Positions 12,984 through 24,241 are shown, counted from the stretch's first letter. The stretch is DNA of 64,000 nt from Thalassia testudinum (GCA_037157565.1 JAZHRO010000002.1:75318001-75382000); one strand, 5' to 3'. Numbers and translations: made by a program. Notes: generated by a model not told the origin, from the letters alone.

Positions 12984-13035
<52 letters not shown>
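12965..13035. repeat. Compound microsatellite (CTTT)n-(TA)n
   Basis: A short CTTT run (12,968-12,986) passes directly into an uninterrupted TA run at 12,987-13,035 (about 24 units). It lies about 0.9 kb beyond the 3' end of the PRE/ILI gene. Confidence 0.95.
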
Positions 13036-13039
<4 letters not shown>

Positions 13040-13389
13040 TGCATGTGATATATAGATATATCTAGTTACAATGAATGTATATAACTACATCTAAGAAAAT
13101 ATTTTCTTGAGCAAAGCACGAGGGCTTTCTATACCAGTTGCTTATGTTAGTTGGTTTCTTTTTCCTTTTTTTCCTTTTCCAGCTTTTTATTTGAAATATT
13201 TATTTCCAGTAGGCATTATCGTAGGTAAGAAACAGCCAAGTTGTGTGCATCCTCAGAGTCCACAATCACATCGACGACAATAATCACTCATTCATTGTGG
13301 AGAGAAGTTTCAGCAAAAATGTGCTTAGCTTGCCATGTGGTTAGAGCTGCGTGTGTGGGTCTACTCCATTCTGTCCCTCACCAATTGGA

Positions 13390-13464
13390 TGCTTAAGCGG
13401 TTAACTACCACTACCTTATCTGACGTCGAGGCTTTGACGTCGCTCGCTTGAAAGGTTCGAGTCT
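13390..13464 (+). repeat. Possible tRNA-derived SINE fragment (A-box and B-box)
   Basis: 'tgcttaagcgg' at 13,390-13,400 fits a pol III A box except at the third base. 'ggttcgagtct' at 13,454-13,464 fits a B box except at the last base. The 64-base spacing is long for a tRNA unless a long variable arm is present. No A-tail or target duplication was identified, so the call is weak. Confidence 0.3.
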
Positions 13465-13951
13465 CCTCCTCGTGTCGGGCCACTTGCGCACCAGCAACCA
13501 TTCTCGGGCCGTTCTTCGACCCACCACACTGCTTCGTCAATCTTGGGCGAAAACAAAGTCTCACGTCACTTACAGTTACTGATGGAGTTCGTACGAACCT
13601 CATGTTAGCCCCTGCGGGTAGTTTTCTACTTCGTACGTCGGATCCGAATATTCTCCGTAGCTCTGTACATAAATGGATTTCCATCTAAGCTTAAACTCGG
13701 CTTACATTGTTGTCTTGAAACACAGAGAGTGGGAGAGAGAGAGGGGGGTTGGGAAATCTCAGGAACCTCCAAAGTAGACACCACCCAAAAAGAACCATCC
13801 GCTGCATTGAGCTGTGCTGACTTCAGAGAAGGCACTTCTAAGTGGTAATTAAACAAAAGGGCTAAACAAGCTAACTACAAGCTAAAAACCCTTCGGTGGC
13901 ATATGCATCCACAGGGGTGCTGATATCCTCGGTGGAGATGGGGAAGCCTGA
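13465..13951. other. Region downstream of the PRE/ILI gene, including its likely 3' UTR
   Basis: Read on the minus strand, this lies after the stop codon of the PRE/ILI gene and should contain its 3' UTR, probably within 13,850-13,951. No clear AATAAA was found. The minus-strand open frames here (13,361-13,684 and 13,626-13,856) have no recognisable domain. Confidence 0.4.
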
Positions 13952-14255
13952 TCAACGAAGCAGGCTCCGAATGATCTCGGCTTGCGCGCTGTTGTCGTCC
14001 ACCGTCTCGATGAGATCCGAGAGCCGGTCGCTCAAGCCCTCCACCTCCCTATTTAAGCTCCTTATGTAGGAGCATGTCTCCTTCAGTAGCTTCGCGGCCG
14101 ACGCCTGCAAATCCATTTGCTTACCCAATCGTAATATATATTGTTAATATATAGATAATTTATGGCAACTACGTACATTTTCTCGATCACCCATGATGTT
14201 ATCAAAATCTAACTATAGGTTCCTCAGCAAGAACATATATAAGTGTGAAACAAAG

Positions 14256-14341
<86 letters not shown>

Positions 14342-14474
14342 GTGTGTGCGCGCGCGCGCTCACCCTGCCCATGCTTCTGCGTCGTGTTTCGGGCAGCAGG
14401 GATTGCAACTTGTAGAGGAGCTCGTTGGTCTCGTCGTTGGTGATTCTGAACCCACCTGACCTCCTCGCAGACAT
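13952..14474 (-). CDS. Atypical (non-DNA-binding) HLH protein of the PRE/ILI family, two exons
   Basis: Exon 1 runs 14,474 to 14,364 (37 codons from ATG) and exon 2 runs 14,104 to 13,952 (50 codons plus TGA), giving 87 residues; the family is usually about 90-110. The intron (14,363-14,105) has GTGAGC at the donor and TTTGCAG at the acceptor, phase 0. Exon 1 carries helix I ([12 protein letters not shown]); exon 2 carries helix II with [14 protein letters not shown] and the LSDRLS stretch, ending IIRSLLR. A basic DNA-binding region is absent, as in this family. Known relatives (PRE, KIDARI, rice ILI) act in the nucleus by titrating inhibitory HLH partners and promote cell elongation downstream of gibberellin, brassinosteroid and light signals. 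The intron contains a 76-bp AT run near the donor. It is the only intact host gene I can support here; expression is not shown by sequence. Confidence 0.93.
14262..14359. repeat. (AT)38 microsatellite with (TG)n and (CG)n, inside the PRE/ILI intron
   Basis: A pure AT run fills 14,262-14,337 and passes into TG and CG dinucleotides ending four bases from the splice donor region (14,363). Together these make up more than a third of the 259-bp intron. Such a tract is expected to be length-variable and can form hairpins in the pre-mRNA. Confidence 0.97.
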
Positions 14475-14720
14475 GCCTGATTGCTCCCTTCCCTTGACAA
14501 TGGAGGGTTTGGGATATGCGAGAGGTGTTATCCCTTGATTTGAGGGGGAGCAAAGAAAGGAGGGAGGTACGGGTAGAGAGAATGGATGGGTTTGGGGGTA
14601 GAGTTGTGCAAGAAAGGAGTGGGTTGGGGAGGGCAGCATATATTGGCGAGGGGATGGAACCCCACACACGTCCGTCGACCCATGAGGGCAAAAGAGGTGG
14701 GGGCGCTCCGTTACCATGGG
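14475..14720 (-). promoter_or_regulatory. Putative 5' UTR and core promoter of the PRE/ILI gene
   Basis: Read on the minus strand, 'ccaatatatgc' at about 14,636-14,646 is a TATA-like element ~165 bases upstream of the ATG. The leader between is pyrimidine-rich, as is common in plant 5' UTRs. ACGT-containing motifs ('cacacacgtcc' near 14,663) lie further upstream. The assignment follows from position only. Confidence 0.4.
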
Positions 14721-15560
14721 CACTTTTTTTTGTTCAATATGGAGCCCATAGGAGTTACTGTACACGAGAAATAAGGGCCCCATGGCAGCAGCATTACATC
14801 TCTCTTTCCAACTTGACACATTTCATGCAGACAGCCCCGCCCCCCTCTCACCTCCATGTCCAGATCCAACCTGCCCCCACCACGTACCTTCCTTGTTACT
14901 TCGCCGTCCCTTGTTCCTCTAGCTCCTTCATTAACCACGGCACATCTTGTTACTACGCTAACCAATGCATGCTAGAATTTCTCTGAAGGGGACAAGGTCT
15001 TTAATATATTGGGCAGGGTATGAAGGGAGAAATTTGTCACCGAAGGTGGCACATTTGAGCGTCTGGAGGTCTGGCATTCTTCTACGAGGGGAAAACACTA
15101 TTCTCTAGTTTTATGACGTCAGGAGGTCTAGTTTACGACGTGGGATAATTAAGTTGCAACCGTGATTAACCATTGTTGCTGTTTTCACATGGGAGTTAAT
15201 CCGTGCTTGTGTTTATTGAATGAGGAATAAAAATAAAGGTTAATATGTGATGTGATAGTGAAGTGTTTCCTTGAGTTTGGTAGGATGAATTAAAAGAAAA
15301 AATAGTAAGAGGAATTTTGAGTAAAGAAAAAAGAAGTTTAGAAGAGGAATTAAGTATCTTTTGTATTTAGATAGAAAATTAATTGAAATAAGTATTTTGG
15401 ATGAAAAATACGTCATGCCAAGGAAGTATATATAAGAGACAAGGAGTGAAATTATTTTATTTTGAAATTGAAGGCCTAAATCTAAAATAGAATAATTTCA
15501 GAATAAACAAACAGATACAAACGAGAAATTTAGATCTTAACTCTGGTAACCAAATGTAAC
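14721..15560. other. Upstream region of the PRE/ILI gene, no other gene seen
   Basis: The stretch shifts from GC-rich near the gene to AT-rich beyond 15,000. The plus-strand frame at 14,516-14,986 overlaps the promoter and leader of the PRE/ILI gene and has no known domain. Nothing else can be supported. Confidence 0.4.
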
Positions 15561-15569
15561 CTATTTAAG

Positions 15570-16290
15570 GTGTAGTTTTAGTGGACGATAAGCCCTTGAA
15601 ACCCACGTTTGGCCATGGTTATTATGCAATAAAGTTATTGTAGGTTAGTCTCCTCTATTTTGGGATAAAATTATTATGCTCGTATTTATTTATTGAAAAG
15701 AGGCTAGTTTATAGTAATTTATTTTACGGTTAGATATGGTATAGTTTCTCGTACCATTACAATTTTTTATTTTTTACATTAGAATTCATTTGATTTTTAT
15801 TTTTCCCAGAAGGTAAAATGCCTTATTATATTGGATAGAAACGAAGCAAGAAATTTGTCGCTAAAGATGTTGCATGTGACATTTCTAGAAATTTAGTGAG
15901 GTATATTAAAATTGTTATGAGGAAGGAGTGAGTTTATTCCAGAACTGAGGGTGTAAAATTAGAATTGGCCATTTATGAAATTGAGCATGCCAAAAACGGA
16001 TTAAGGTCTCAATCTTGGAAACAACTAGGCCCTACGATATAGTTTTGTTGGAGGAATAAGTCCTTGAAACCCTCATTTGGCCAAAGTTTTGCTAGAAAAA
16101 AAAATTATCCCTGGTTAATTAGTCTCTTCTATTTGGGATAAAGTTATTCTATTCCTCCTATTTATCCCTTGAATTGATTCTAATCCATATATATATATGA
16201 GTTTATTTCACGGTTATATATAATGTAGTTTATCATACCATTACAATTTTTTGTTTTCTAAATTACGATTCATTTGAATTTCTTTATTAT
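15570..16290. repeat. Diverged direct duplication, unit ~235-255 bp
   Basis: 15,570-15,805 and 16,035-16,290 share blocks in the same order: 'ccttgaaacc', 'tttggcca', 'ttagtctc', 'tctat', 'ttgggataaa', 'ttatt', 'accattacaattttt' and 'ttcatttga'. The copies are about 460 bases apart and clearly diverged. No coding content is seen. Confidence 0.6.
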
Positions 16291-17617
16291 GACCTCAAGC
16301 CGTATCAAAACAAAGCAAGTTACTCAATCTTGGATAAACCATTTATTCCACTGGTTATCCTTCCTATTTATTTCCCTTTGCAAATGATACCTACTAGAAT
16401 AAGTGTCCTTATTCCTCTTTTGTAGAAACTTATTATCGAATAAGATTGTGCTAGTTTTTGGATGTCTATTCCAGTGTAAACTACTTCCACCTTGGGGTGG
16501 GATATTTTTGTATATATCTTCTAACAGTTTTATTATTTTATTTTAAAGTAAATTAGCTTGCCCTATTATTTGACATAAAGCTAACTTTATCATATTTTAT
16601 TTATTCATATCTCTTGGTGGAACACCCATTTAAATTTATTTCTTCATTTAACCGTACTTCCGATGCAAATTGAAAAAGTGCCTTAATTTGGGAAAACTTG
16701 TTATTCATGGATTTATTCTCCTTTTATCCCATTCCCGAACATATCTAAGAAGACCTTATCTCATGCAAGTCACTGGAAGCAGATTTTTGTTTAGATTAAG
16801 TAAAATTTTCAGTGGAAATTGTAGGCCGAAGCTACGTACAAAAAATTCAACCAAGGGCATATGATTGTTACCAAGGAGAAGTGAAGACTTCAGAAATTAG
16901 ACTTATACTTGCAACACAAAAGTTTCAGTACTTGAAAAGTCTTAAGAGATGACATGATGTTAGTCTCGAACACATGGTTTACGATAGATAGGAAAGAAAC
17001 GATATCTATTTAACGGAAAAAAAAAAGCTATAAAAATAGAAAGATCACAAATAAAGATACATTGCTTTTTCATTGGAGATAGCATCCATAAACGCGCGCC
17101 TGCACGAGATTGATCGACCATGTTACAGCATGCACATGATCTCGTCGTGGTGTTACCCCGTCCCTGTGAGGGGTTCTCATGGGGGCGAGGGTCCATTTAT
17201 GTCTCTAATTGGGTGGATAGTAATGTGTTTTTTTCTCTCTTTTTTTTTTTTTTTGTGTTTTTCCCAAATGGCAAGAAATCCTCCTGCAAGATAAATCCTA
17301 GATAACTGCTAAAACCCTCACTTCCTACGGTTACCAGGTAAATCTAAGTTTCAAACGATGTCATCCCACATGCCAAGGTCATTCGTTAGGAAAGTCAACC
17401 ACCCAAACTACCTAGGAAGGGTAATATTTTTCTAGAAGGGTTTGAAGACTAAGAGCTTACTTCCTCTTGGTCTGTCAGCAAAGAGGTCTTAAACTAGAGA
17501 AAATTCAAATAAGCAATCAGATGGTAAACCTAGGGGATTGGTTACCGAATTTACTCCCCCTAACAAGCATTACATATTGGAAGAGATACTGGTTTTCTGA
17601 TGTAGTATTTGTTGGTG
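16291..17617. other. Unassigned intergenic DNA
   Basis: No gene is recognisable. A run of T broken by few bases lies at 17,228-17,253. The short frames on both strands have no known domains. Confidence 0.4.
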
Positions 17618-17633
17618 GCAATATAGGAGCTCC

Positions 17634-19716
17634 TTTTTTTTTTTTTTTTCTAAACGGGATCAAATTTTGTTCATCCCCTGTTCCCTGGAGGTCATAAAAG
17701 AGGAGGCACGGGGATTAGATCAAAACCTATCCCATACAAGAAAAGAAGACCACGACTCGTGACCTAGAACAACATAACAAAACAACAAAGCCTACAAAAG
17801 CACAAAAACCCTAGCAACTAGAGAATAACACGCCCTGCAAGAGTCCAACCGCATCATCGAAAGTCGTAGGAAGCTAGCTTAGCCAAGAATGTACAGGAAG
17901 TGAATTTTGTTGAGATTAATGAACCTACGACTTCTAGCATCAAGATTTTGTTCCATAGGGTAAAATCTCCAAGGCCTAGTATTTGATAATGCAATGTACT
18001 TGGAGAGACCATTGACCACTGGGCGAACGATTCGCATCTCCATAAGATTACTCTAGCAGCTTTTGACCTGGTAGAATATCCATTGCACCCCCCATGGTAC
18101 CGTAATCTTTCCATTCCACCACCAAAAGAGAAAAGTAGAATCCACATTCGAAATAAGGGGAGAATCCTTTTGATCCCAATTAAAAATGAAATGGCAGATA
18201 GCATAAAGCAAAGCCATCTCCTTTTGACAAGAATGCAGCCTAGAAGTAGCAGCTTTGTATAAGTTCCAATTGTGGTTGCAGACCACCCAAGCCATAGTAG
18301 GTCAATCTTCAACATGGATGGACATAAAATTGACTTTATAGCCCGTCAGAGGACGAACCCAAGACAACGCAAAATGCTTCAAGCAAAAAGTTTTAAACCA
18401 ATTCTCCATGTAAAATCGACTCCAACTATGCTCTAGAAAGGGAACAATTTGATTGAAATTAAAGCCATCATTTGTCTTTGTTTCGAGTCCACCAAATATG
18501 CTACCAAATGAAAACAATAATGCCTTTAATCCATCTAGTATGAAGATGTTGACTATCATCAGACAAGATAGAGGAGAATTGAGCAGGATCAATGGGAGAT
18601 TTGCAGCATTTCTAAAAGGCCTAGGAAGAGTTAAAGTTAGCCACCTGACTATGAGTAAATAGATGATTAAGGGATTCAGAATCAGGAGAGTAGAGACAAT
18701 AGCTACATTTGCAGACTAAGGAAATATCTAGCCATTGAATGTTGATGTCTGTAGGAAGCTTATCCTAGATAACCCTCCAGGCAAGGAGGGTCATCCTCAA
18801 AGGAAGTTTGAGGGTCCACAAAGATTTAAGACACAACTGGATGGGAACCTCTCTAAAATTCATGAGATAGGCAGAAGAAACAGAGAATCTGCCATGTTGA
18901 GAGGGAGACCAAATCGTGGAGTCCTTAGCATCACAAAGCAAGGTATGAGTGATCTGGTCCTAGGTCTCATTAGGAATAAGATTGGAGAATGGGACTTCAA
19001 GGGGATTAGCAATGACATCTTTCACACGGATAGGGGGGGATTGGTGTTTGGAGGAAGGAAATTTTTAAGAGGGGATTCCCCAACCCAAAGGTCAACCTAG
19101 AAATCAATTGCCCCCTCTTTGACCTCCCATTGCATAAAAGGTTTCAACTGGAGATATGCCAAAGCTAGAGTTTGAAGCCTGTTGGGAAGGTGGCAGGAGT
19201 AGTTCTCCAAACTACCATACAAGGAATGCATCAAAAGGGAAAAGGGGCTCTCGCCAAAGAGGATGTTCCACACTTTCTTCATGTAGAACGCCTTGATCAC
19301 CAAGGAAAGATCCTGAATCCCCAAACCATCACAAGTAGTAGGTTTGCAAATGTGTTTCCAAGAAACCTAGTGATGATGTTTAGAGTCAGCATTCGAGCCC
19401 TAGAAGAAGTTGGCAAAGATCCCCTCAACCTTTTTAATTACAACCTTAGGGACATCAATGACAGATAAAATGTAGATAGGAATAGAGGATAAAACATGCT
19501 TGATAAGGAGGACTTTGGCAGCATTAGATAGGAGGTTAGCTTTCAAGCTAGCCAGCTTGGAGTTGATATTATTAATGAGCTCATGAAAATAAGCAATTTT
19601 AGTCCTCCCTGAGAATATATGGCATCCCAGGTAAGTGAAGGGAAAAGAACCAAGCTGAAAGCCAGATATGGAGAGGATACAATTAAGTCTCCCAAGGGGA
19701 AAATGATTCCCAACAA
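17634..19716 (-). mobile_element. 5'-truncated LINE insertion with A-tail and target duplication
   Basis: Read on the minus strand this is the 3' part of a plant non-LTR retrotransposon. The C-terminal part of reverse transcriptase comes first (19,716-19,400, with FTYLGCHIFSGR and a block like KLASLKANLLS...LIKHVLSSIPIY), then a linker, a zf-RVT-like region (about 18,900-18,640) and an RNase H-like tail (to about 17,850). Several stops and frameshifts break it. It ends in a 16-base A-tail (T at 17,634-17,649 on plus). Flanking 16-bp direct repeats start GCAATATAGGA at 17,618-17,633 and 19,717-19,732 and match at 14 of 16. This is the hallmark of target-primed reverse transcription with 5' truncation. 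Confidence 0.92.
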
Positions 19717-19859
19717 GCAATATAGGATCTCTAATTCATATAACTCAATCGGGACAAATGGAATGATTAAGTTTTATGTACAATACTAGTTTAGCTTAGA
19801 TTGTTTTATGCCTTTCTCTAGGGACTTTGTAGGTTGCATATGCACAAGCCTTTAGCCTC

Positions 19860-20108
19860 TACTATAAGAAAAATGATCTTTTTTGACATTTGCCTCTTAA
19901 ATGTCTAAATAACTTTACTCTTAGTATAATGTTTAACCAAATTAAATATCAAGACTTTCTTGATATATATACCTTTTGATCCAAACATCTCGAAAGGATA
20001 TGTCACGATAGATCTAACTTGATGTTTATTTGGTTAAATGTCTAGATAGCACCATAGTTATTTAGACGTTTAGAAAAACAATCAACAAAAGTATATTTTC
20101 TTGTAGTG
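19860..20108. mobile_element. CACTA-type MITE
   Basis: The 249-bp element begins TACTATAAGAAAAAT and ends ATTTTCTTGTAGTG, so its termini are imperfect inverted repeats of the CACTA type (CACTACAAGAAAAT on the reverse strand). The 3-bp duplication CTC flanks it at 19,857-19,859 and 20,109-20,111. Its inside has no coding capacity and contains further complementary segments around 'tttaaccaaatt' and 'ggttaaat'. A CACTA transposase such as the nearby one would be needed for mobility. Confidence 0.85.
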
Positions 20109-20111
20109 CTC

Positions 20112-21632
20112 CCACATGAACAAAAACTAGCTCTTGACCAATGTTAAACAAAAAAATGACTATTGTTTTTCATGATTTACCATCAAGCAATGATGACAAT
20201 TTATATCTAGCTAAAGGTCATGTTGCTTGCCACAACTGTAAATATGATCTTCGCATAAGTGCTGGTTTGTCTCCTAAGGTGGTGCCTACTCTTTTGAGTT
20301 GCTTGATAAGTGCAAGGCAGCTATTCGACGTTTGCTTGGCTAAACCATCTCACATTTGAATTTTGCATTATTTCTATTAGGAGAGTCCAAACCCTCCCTA
20401 GCATGGCTTTATGGGTTTGATCCAATCCTAAGCTTACACAAGCCTGGTTGAAGGGAAAGGATAGATGCTCAATCCGTAATTATCATTTGCTTCCTACTCT
20501 TTGTGGTAGTCTAATTCCATGTAGAGAGTAATTAGTTGAATTCTTACATTCATAAACAAATGGCAATATTTTCATGATCGTTTTCAAGATTTTGCTACTT
20601 GCTCATAGAAAGACATAGTGCTCTTACAATAGGCTTTTGCTCGTAATGACCTCAAACTATATTCATGGAGGTTTTTACTCCTAATTCCCCTAAGTTATTT
20701 GCAAGAATTTTTACAGGCTTTGAACTTTCCCAAGAAGGATTGCTTGGATAAAGTCTCCTTCCCAAAATAGTGCAAGAAGATGAACTAGGACTCAAGGCTT
20801 GGTTGTTTTCCCATTGAGGATGTGGTTGTATGGTGGCAATTGACGTTTGATTCCCACCCTTTCTTTCATATATGGGCGAGTTGGTTAATATAGGTTAAGG
20901 CTTCTATTGCTTGACTGAAGATCAAAGCTTTCTAGGTCTAGTATCAGGTCTGACCCCAATCATGCCTTTTGAAGGCAAGGGTCCCCGTTCTCGTATTCAA
21001 TTAGGGGGCGTATCCTACCTTGTCCCATGGTCTGATGGTATTGAACCTAATTTTTTCTTAAAAATATGGCTAACTGTTGAATTTGAATGGTTTTAGACAT
21101 TGTTTATTCTCTCTACATTCGATGGGATCATATATGGGGCCTATTGAATTTTAGTGGTTTTAGATGCCTCTATTGGCTTGACAGGTATTGAAGATCTAAA
21201 TAGTTTGGATCAAGATTTTGATAAGTATCTATAACCATTATGATATCCAATTAACATCTTCAATTTGAGAAGAGGTGGGAATATTCTTCTTTGAAGACTG
21301 TTTCCTGATTGATGTTCTTAATGCATGTTCTCTACATGGGAATAGAGATTTGGAGTTGTCACGCAAGTGGAGTCGACGGGTTGACTCGACGATATAGAGA
21401 TGTAGAAGTTCTTTTCTTATCACTATCACAGAGAAGGTGTATCTTTTAACCAAGGATAGATATACATCTTTATGTTTGAATATGCACATTTGGTAGACTG
21501 ATAGTTAATGCACCCACCTTGATGTTGAGATTGAAAAGCTTGTGTGCATATAAAGGCACAAGAGACACTATCTCTCAAAAGGAACACACAGACCTGTTAT
21601 TGTAAGTGTATGCAGCAGATCGAACGACTTGA
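20112..21632. other. Unassigned DNA left of the CACTA element
   Basis: Plus-strand frames at 20,141-20,359 and 20,911-21,096 read plausibly protein-like but I do not recognise them, and stops interrupt the region between them. They may be remnants of an unidentified transposon. Confidence 0.35.
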
Positions 21633-21654
21633 CACTACAACAAAGATGCATTTT

Positions 21655-22375
21655 GGTCACGGTTAAAAACCATCACCAAAGGGTTTATAACCGTCACCAA
21701 TTAACGTCAACAAAAGTTGCATTGCGGAAGGGTCTTTAGTGACGGTTCCACCCAAAACTGTCACAAAAAGGATTTTGTGATGGTTCCACCAAGAACCATA
21801 ACCAAAGGCAGAGATATTTGGTGACGTCACCAAAACCGTGACCAAAGCTTGAGACTTTGGTGACTGTTCCACCCAAAACCGTCACCAAAGCCCCCACTGT
21901 AGCTAGGTTCCATGGCTTTGGTCATGGTTATAAATGGTGACCAAAGGATTTAGTGACAGTTCCACCAAGAATCGTCACCAAAGGCGGAGATATTTGGTGA
22001 CGGTTTCGCCCAAAACCATCACCAAAGCTTGAGACTTTAGTGACGGTTCCACCTAAAACTGTCACCAAAGCCCCCACCATAGCTAGGTTCCATGGCTTTG
22101 GTCATGGTTATAAACTGTGACCAAAGGATTTGGTGACGGTTTCACCAAGAGCCATCACCAAAGGCGGAGATATTTGGTGACGGTTCCACCCAAAATCATC
22201 ACCAAAGCCCCCACCGTAGCTAGGTTCCACACCTTTGCTCATGGTTATAAGCGGTGACCAAAGATGTTTAGTCACAGTTGTAGAATTGTGACCAAAGAGA
22301 AAGCTTTGGTCTTGGTTCCTTAACCATCACCAAAGGCTACCTTTGGTCATGGCTAATAAATCGTGACCTAAGGTC
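21655..22375. repeat. CACTA subterminal palindromic repeats
   Basis: About 17 short palindromes of the form GGTGACGGTT...AACCGTCACC follow one another, each about 25-35 bases and joined by 'aaagg' or 'tttgg'. A higher-order unit is also visible, recurring with 'gtagctaggttcca' near 21,898, 22,079 and 22,217. Subterminal repeats of this kind bind the TNPA-type protein in CACTA elements (known for the superfamily). They lie directly inside the CACTA terminus at 21,633. Confidence 0.9.
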
Positions 22376-23030
22376 TCTGAAAACAAAAATATTAATCCCA
22401 TTAGATTCCTATCCATCTTGATGTGGCCATAGATCAACTCTAGAACATTTTCAAGTGAATGTTCTAGGCATAAAAATTACCAACCTTGGCAAATGACATT
22501 TCATCCCAATCGAAACAAGAATTCAAACAGAAGCTCCCTTGGACACTCCATTCACATTAGAAGCTTGCTTCTCTATACTCATTTAGACAATTATCTTCAT
22601 CAAAACATGCACTTAAAAAGATAAAAAAGGATTGCAATTACATACACTGATGTCCAAATACAGTAATGCCTTTATTAAGATTGCAATGGCATTCCAAGGA
22701 GAGTGTAGAAGATGACTATTTTTTCAAAGGGAAGTTACAGGGCATTTAGCAAACACATTATTCAAGGAAAAGTTTATAAATGAGTACAACAAACTACGGC
22801 AATAAATTTTAGCAAAGCAGGCAACTAAGGCCCCTAAAAACTATAGCAAACATAGCTTAACATGAGTGTATGAGAAGATTCATCATATAGCTATACACAT
22901 TTTTGTGAAACAACAAAGATTTTCATCATTGAGTCAAAAGGTTCTATAGGATTATCATCAAATTAGGTACATAAATAAACCACGAAAATGTGATTTACAA
23001 TAATAAATGACAGCCAACACACGAGGTACA
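22376..23030. other. Unassigned DNA inside the CACTA element
   Basis: AT-rich sequence between the subterminal repeats and the first minisatellite. No gene or repeat could be supported. Confidence 0.35.
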
Positions 23031-23044
23031 CAAATTTTTGGGTA

Positions 23045-23268
23045 CCTGTTGGTGCTGCATCTGCATCTGCTGCTGCTATTGCTGCATTTGCTACTACTGC
23101 TGTTGCATCTACATCTGCTGCTGCTATTGCTGCATTTTCTACTACTGCTGCTGCATCTGGAAAGGTGTACCTACTGCTACTGCATTTGCATCTGCTGCTG
23201 CTATTGCTGCATTTGTTACTATTGCTGCTGCATCTGTATCTACAGTTGCTATTGCTGCATTTGAAAAG
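23045..23268 (-). repeat. 48-bp minisatellite, alanine-rich when read on the minus strand
   Basis: The unit is built of GCA/GCT triplets ('tgctgctgctattgctgcat' on plus). Read on the minus strand it gives a 16-residue unit like NAAIAAADVDATAVVA, repeated about four times with variation and one interruption. It lies about 250 bp from the ribosomal protein P0 fragment, whose own C-terminal hinge is also alanine-rich; whether it derives from that is open. Confidence 0.7.
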
Positions 23269-23400
23269 GCAACTCTTTTTGGAATAAGGATGGAAAAGAA
23301 GCAAATATATATAATACCTACTAAGCTCCAAAATCTATTTATCTACCTAGGAAATAGACCACTGAAGGAGGAGCATCTCTGCTGCATCTCTACTACTACA

Positions 23401-23508
23401 TTGCTAAATTGAATGCTCTGAAGGAGGAGTTGAAGGCTACAAACGAGCACTTGGTTTATCTGGAAAAGGAGAAATCTCAAGCGCTTGAGGGGCTGAAGCA
23501 ATGGATGG
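23401..23508 (+). pseudogene. Fragment of a coiled-coil protein gene
   Basis: The plus strand reads about 36 codons of heptad-type sequence including KEELKATNEHLVYLEKEK and SQALEGLKQ. This charged, Leu/Lys/Glu-rich stretch resembles the coiled coils of plant WEB-family or similar proteins, but a family cannot be fixed from so little. It has no start and joins abruptly, near 23,508, to the ribosomal protein P0 fragment that reads the other way. It is best seen as a captured exon piece inside the CACTA element. Confidence 0.5.
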
Positions 23509-23510
23509 GT

Positions 23511-24241
23511 TTACATGGCAACTGCAGGCTCGACAGAAGCAGCAGCAGTAGCAGTAGGTGCAGTAGCAACAACAAACTTACTTGGGTCCTGCATCATCAT
23601 TTAATATGTTTGATTAACCAGGAAAGTTAATTTACCATATGAAAAAAGAGAGATTTAATCAAACCTTCAAGTACTCTTTGACAGTTTCAACTTACGGGAA
23701 CGAGTACTTAGTTGCAACCGCAATAGAAAGAACATTCTTATAAGCATTTATAAACATGTGGGGAGCAGCAGCCAGGGTTGGGTAGGAAATGGCCAAGGAT
23801 AGAGAAGCGACCATGGAAACACTAGTAGAAAACTTCTCAACTAGATCATCTTTGGTCAAATCCAAAACCTCAGGGCTAAAGACTGAGCCATCATCATAAA
23901 CAGACATAAGCACGAGACCATATGAGAATGGCCTAATGCCAAGCTTAGCAAGCAGGACAGCCACGGATGATCCAACCTTATCGCCTTTCTTGATAAGTTC
24001 AACTGGGGTAATAATTTCAACAGTTCCCTTGTTAATCTTTGTGGGAATGCTGAGAACCTAGAGGAGACAAAAAGAGAATGTTGTAGAGTAGCTAGAATTA
24101 CTCTACGAATGTTTAATCAATAGAGAAGAGGCTGATATGGCGCACCTAGAAGAAAGATGTCTGGGAGGGATCTAACCCAGTATTCCCAACAGGAACAACA
24201 TCTATGGGTGCAACAAGTCCAACACAAGCAGGTGCACCAAC
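23511..24241 (-). pseudogene. Ribosomal protein P0 (60S stalk) gene fragment, three exons
   Basis: Exon pieces on the minus strand at 24,241-24,146, 24,057-23,665 and 23,588-23,511 translate into consecutive parts of ribosomal protein P0. They contain [13 protein letters not shown], then [47 protein letters not shown] and [17 protein letters not shown] sequence (here [13 protein letters not shown]), then VKEYLK and DPSKF with an Ala/Thr/Pro hinge. Intron borders are retained (acceptors CAG, TAG and CAG; donor GTTTG after the second exon). The N-terminal half and the acidic C-terminal tip are missing. At least two Gln codons have become stops (TAG at 24,148-24,146 and TAA at about 23,693). P0 anchors the acidic stalk on the large ribosomal subunit; this copy cannot do so. 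Retained introns show DNA-level capture rather than retroposition. Confidence 0.9.

Noticed and set aside
14193..14459. Plus-strand frame with a long Tyr-Ile repeat
   Set aside because: It translates the AT microsatellite and the antisense of PRE/ILI exon 1.
14202..14819. 205-codon minus-strand frame as one protein
   Set aside because: Only its segment 14,474-14,364 is coding; the rest is leader upstream and unspliced intron with the AT run downstream.
21655..22375. Regular repeats resembling a CRISPR array
   Set aside because: Units are palindromic, lack unique spacers and sit just inside a CACTA terminus; this is eukaryotic DNA.
23511..24241. Functional ribosomal protein P0 gene
   Set aside because: The N-terminal half and C-terminal tip are missing, two sense codons have become stops, and it lies inside a transposon.
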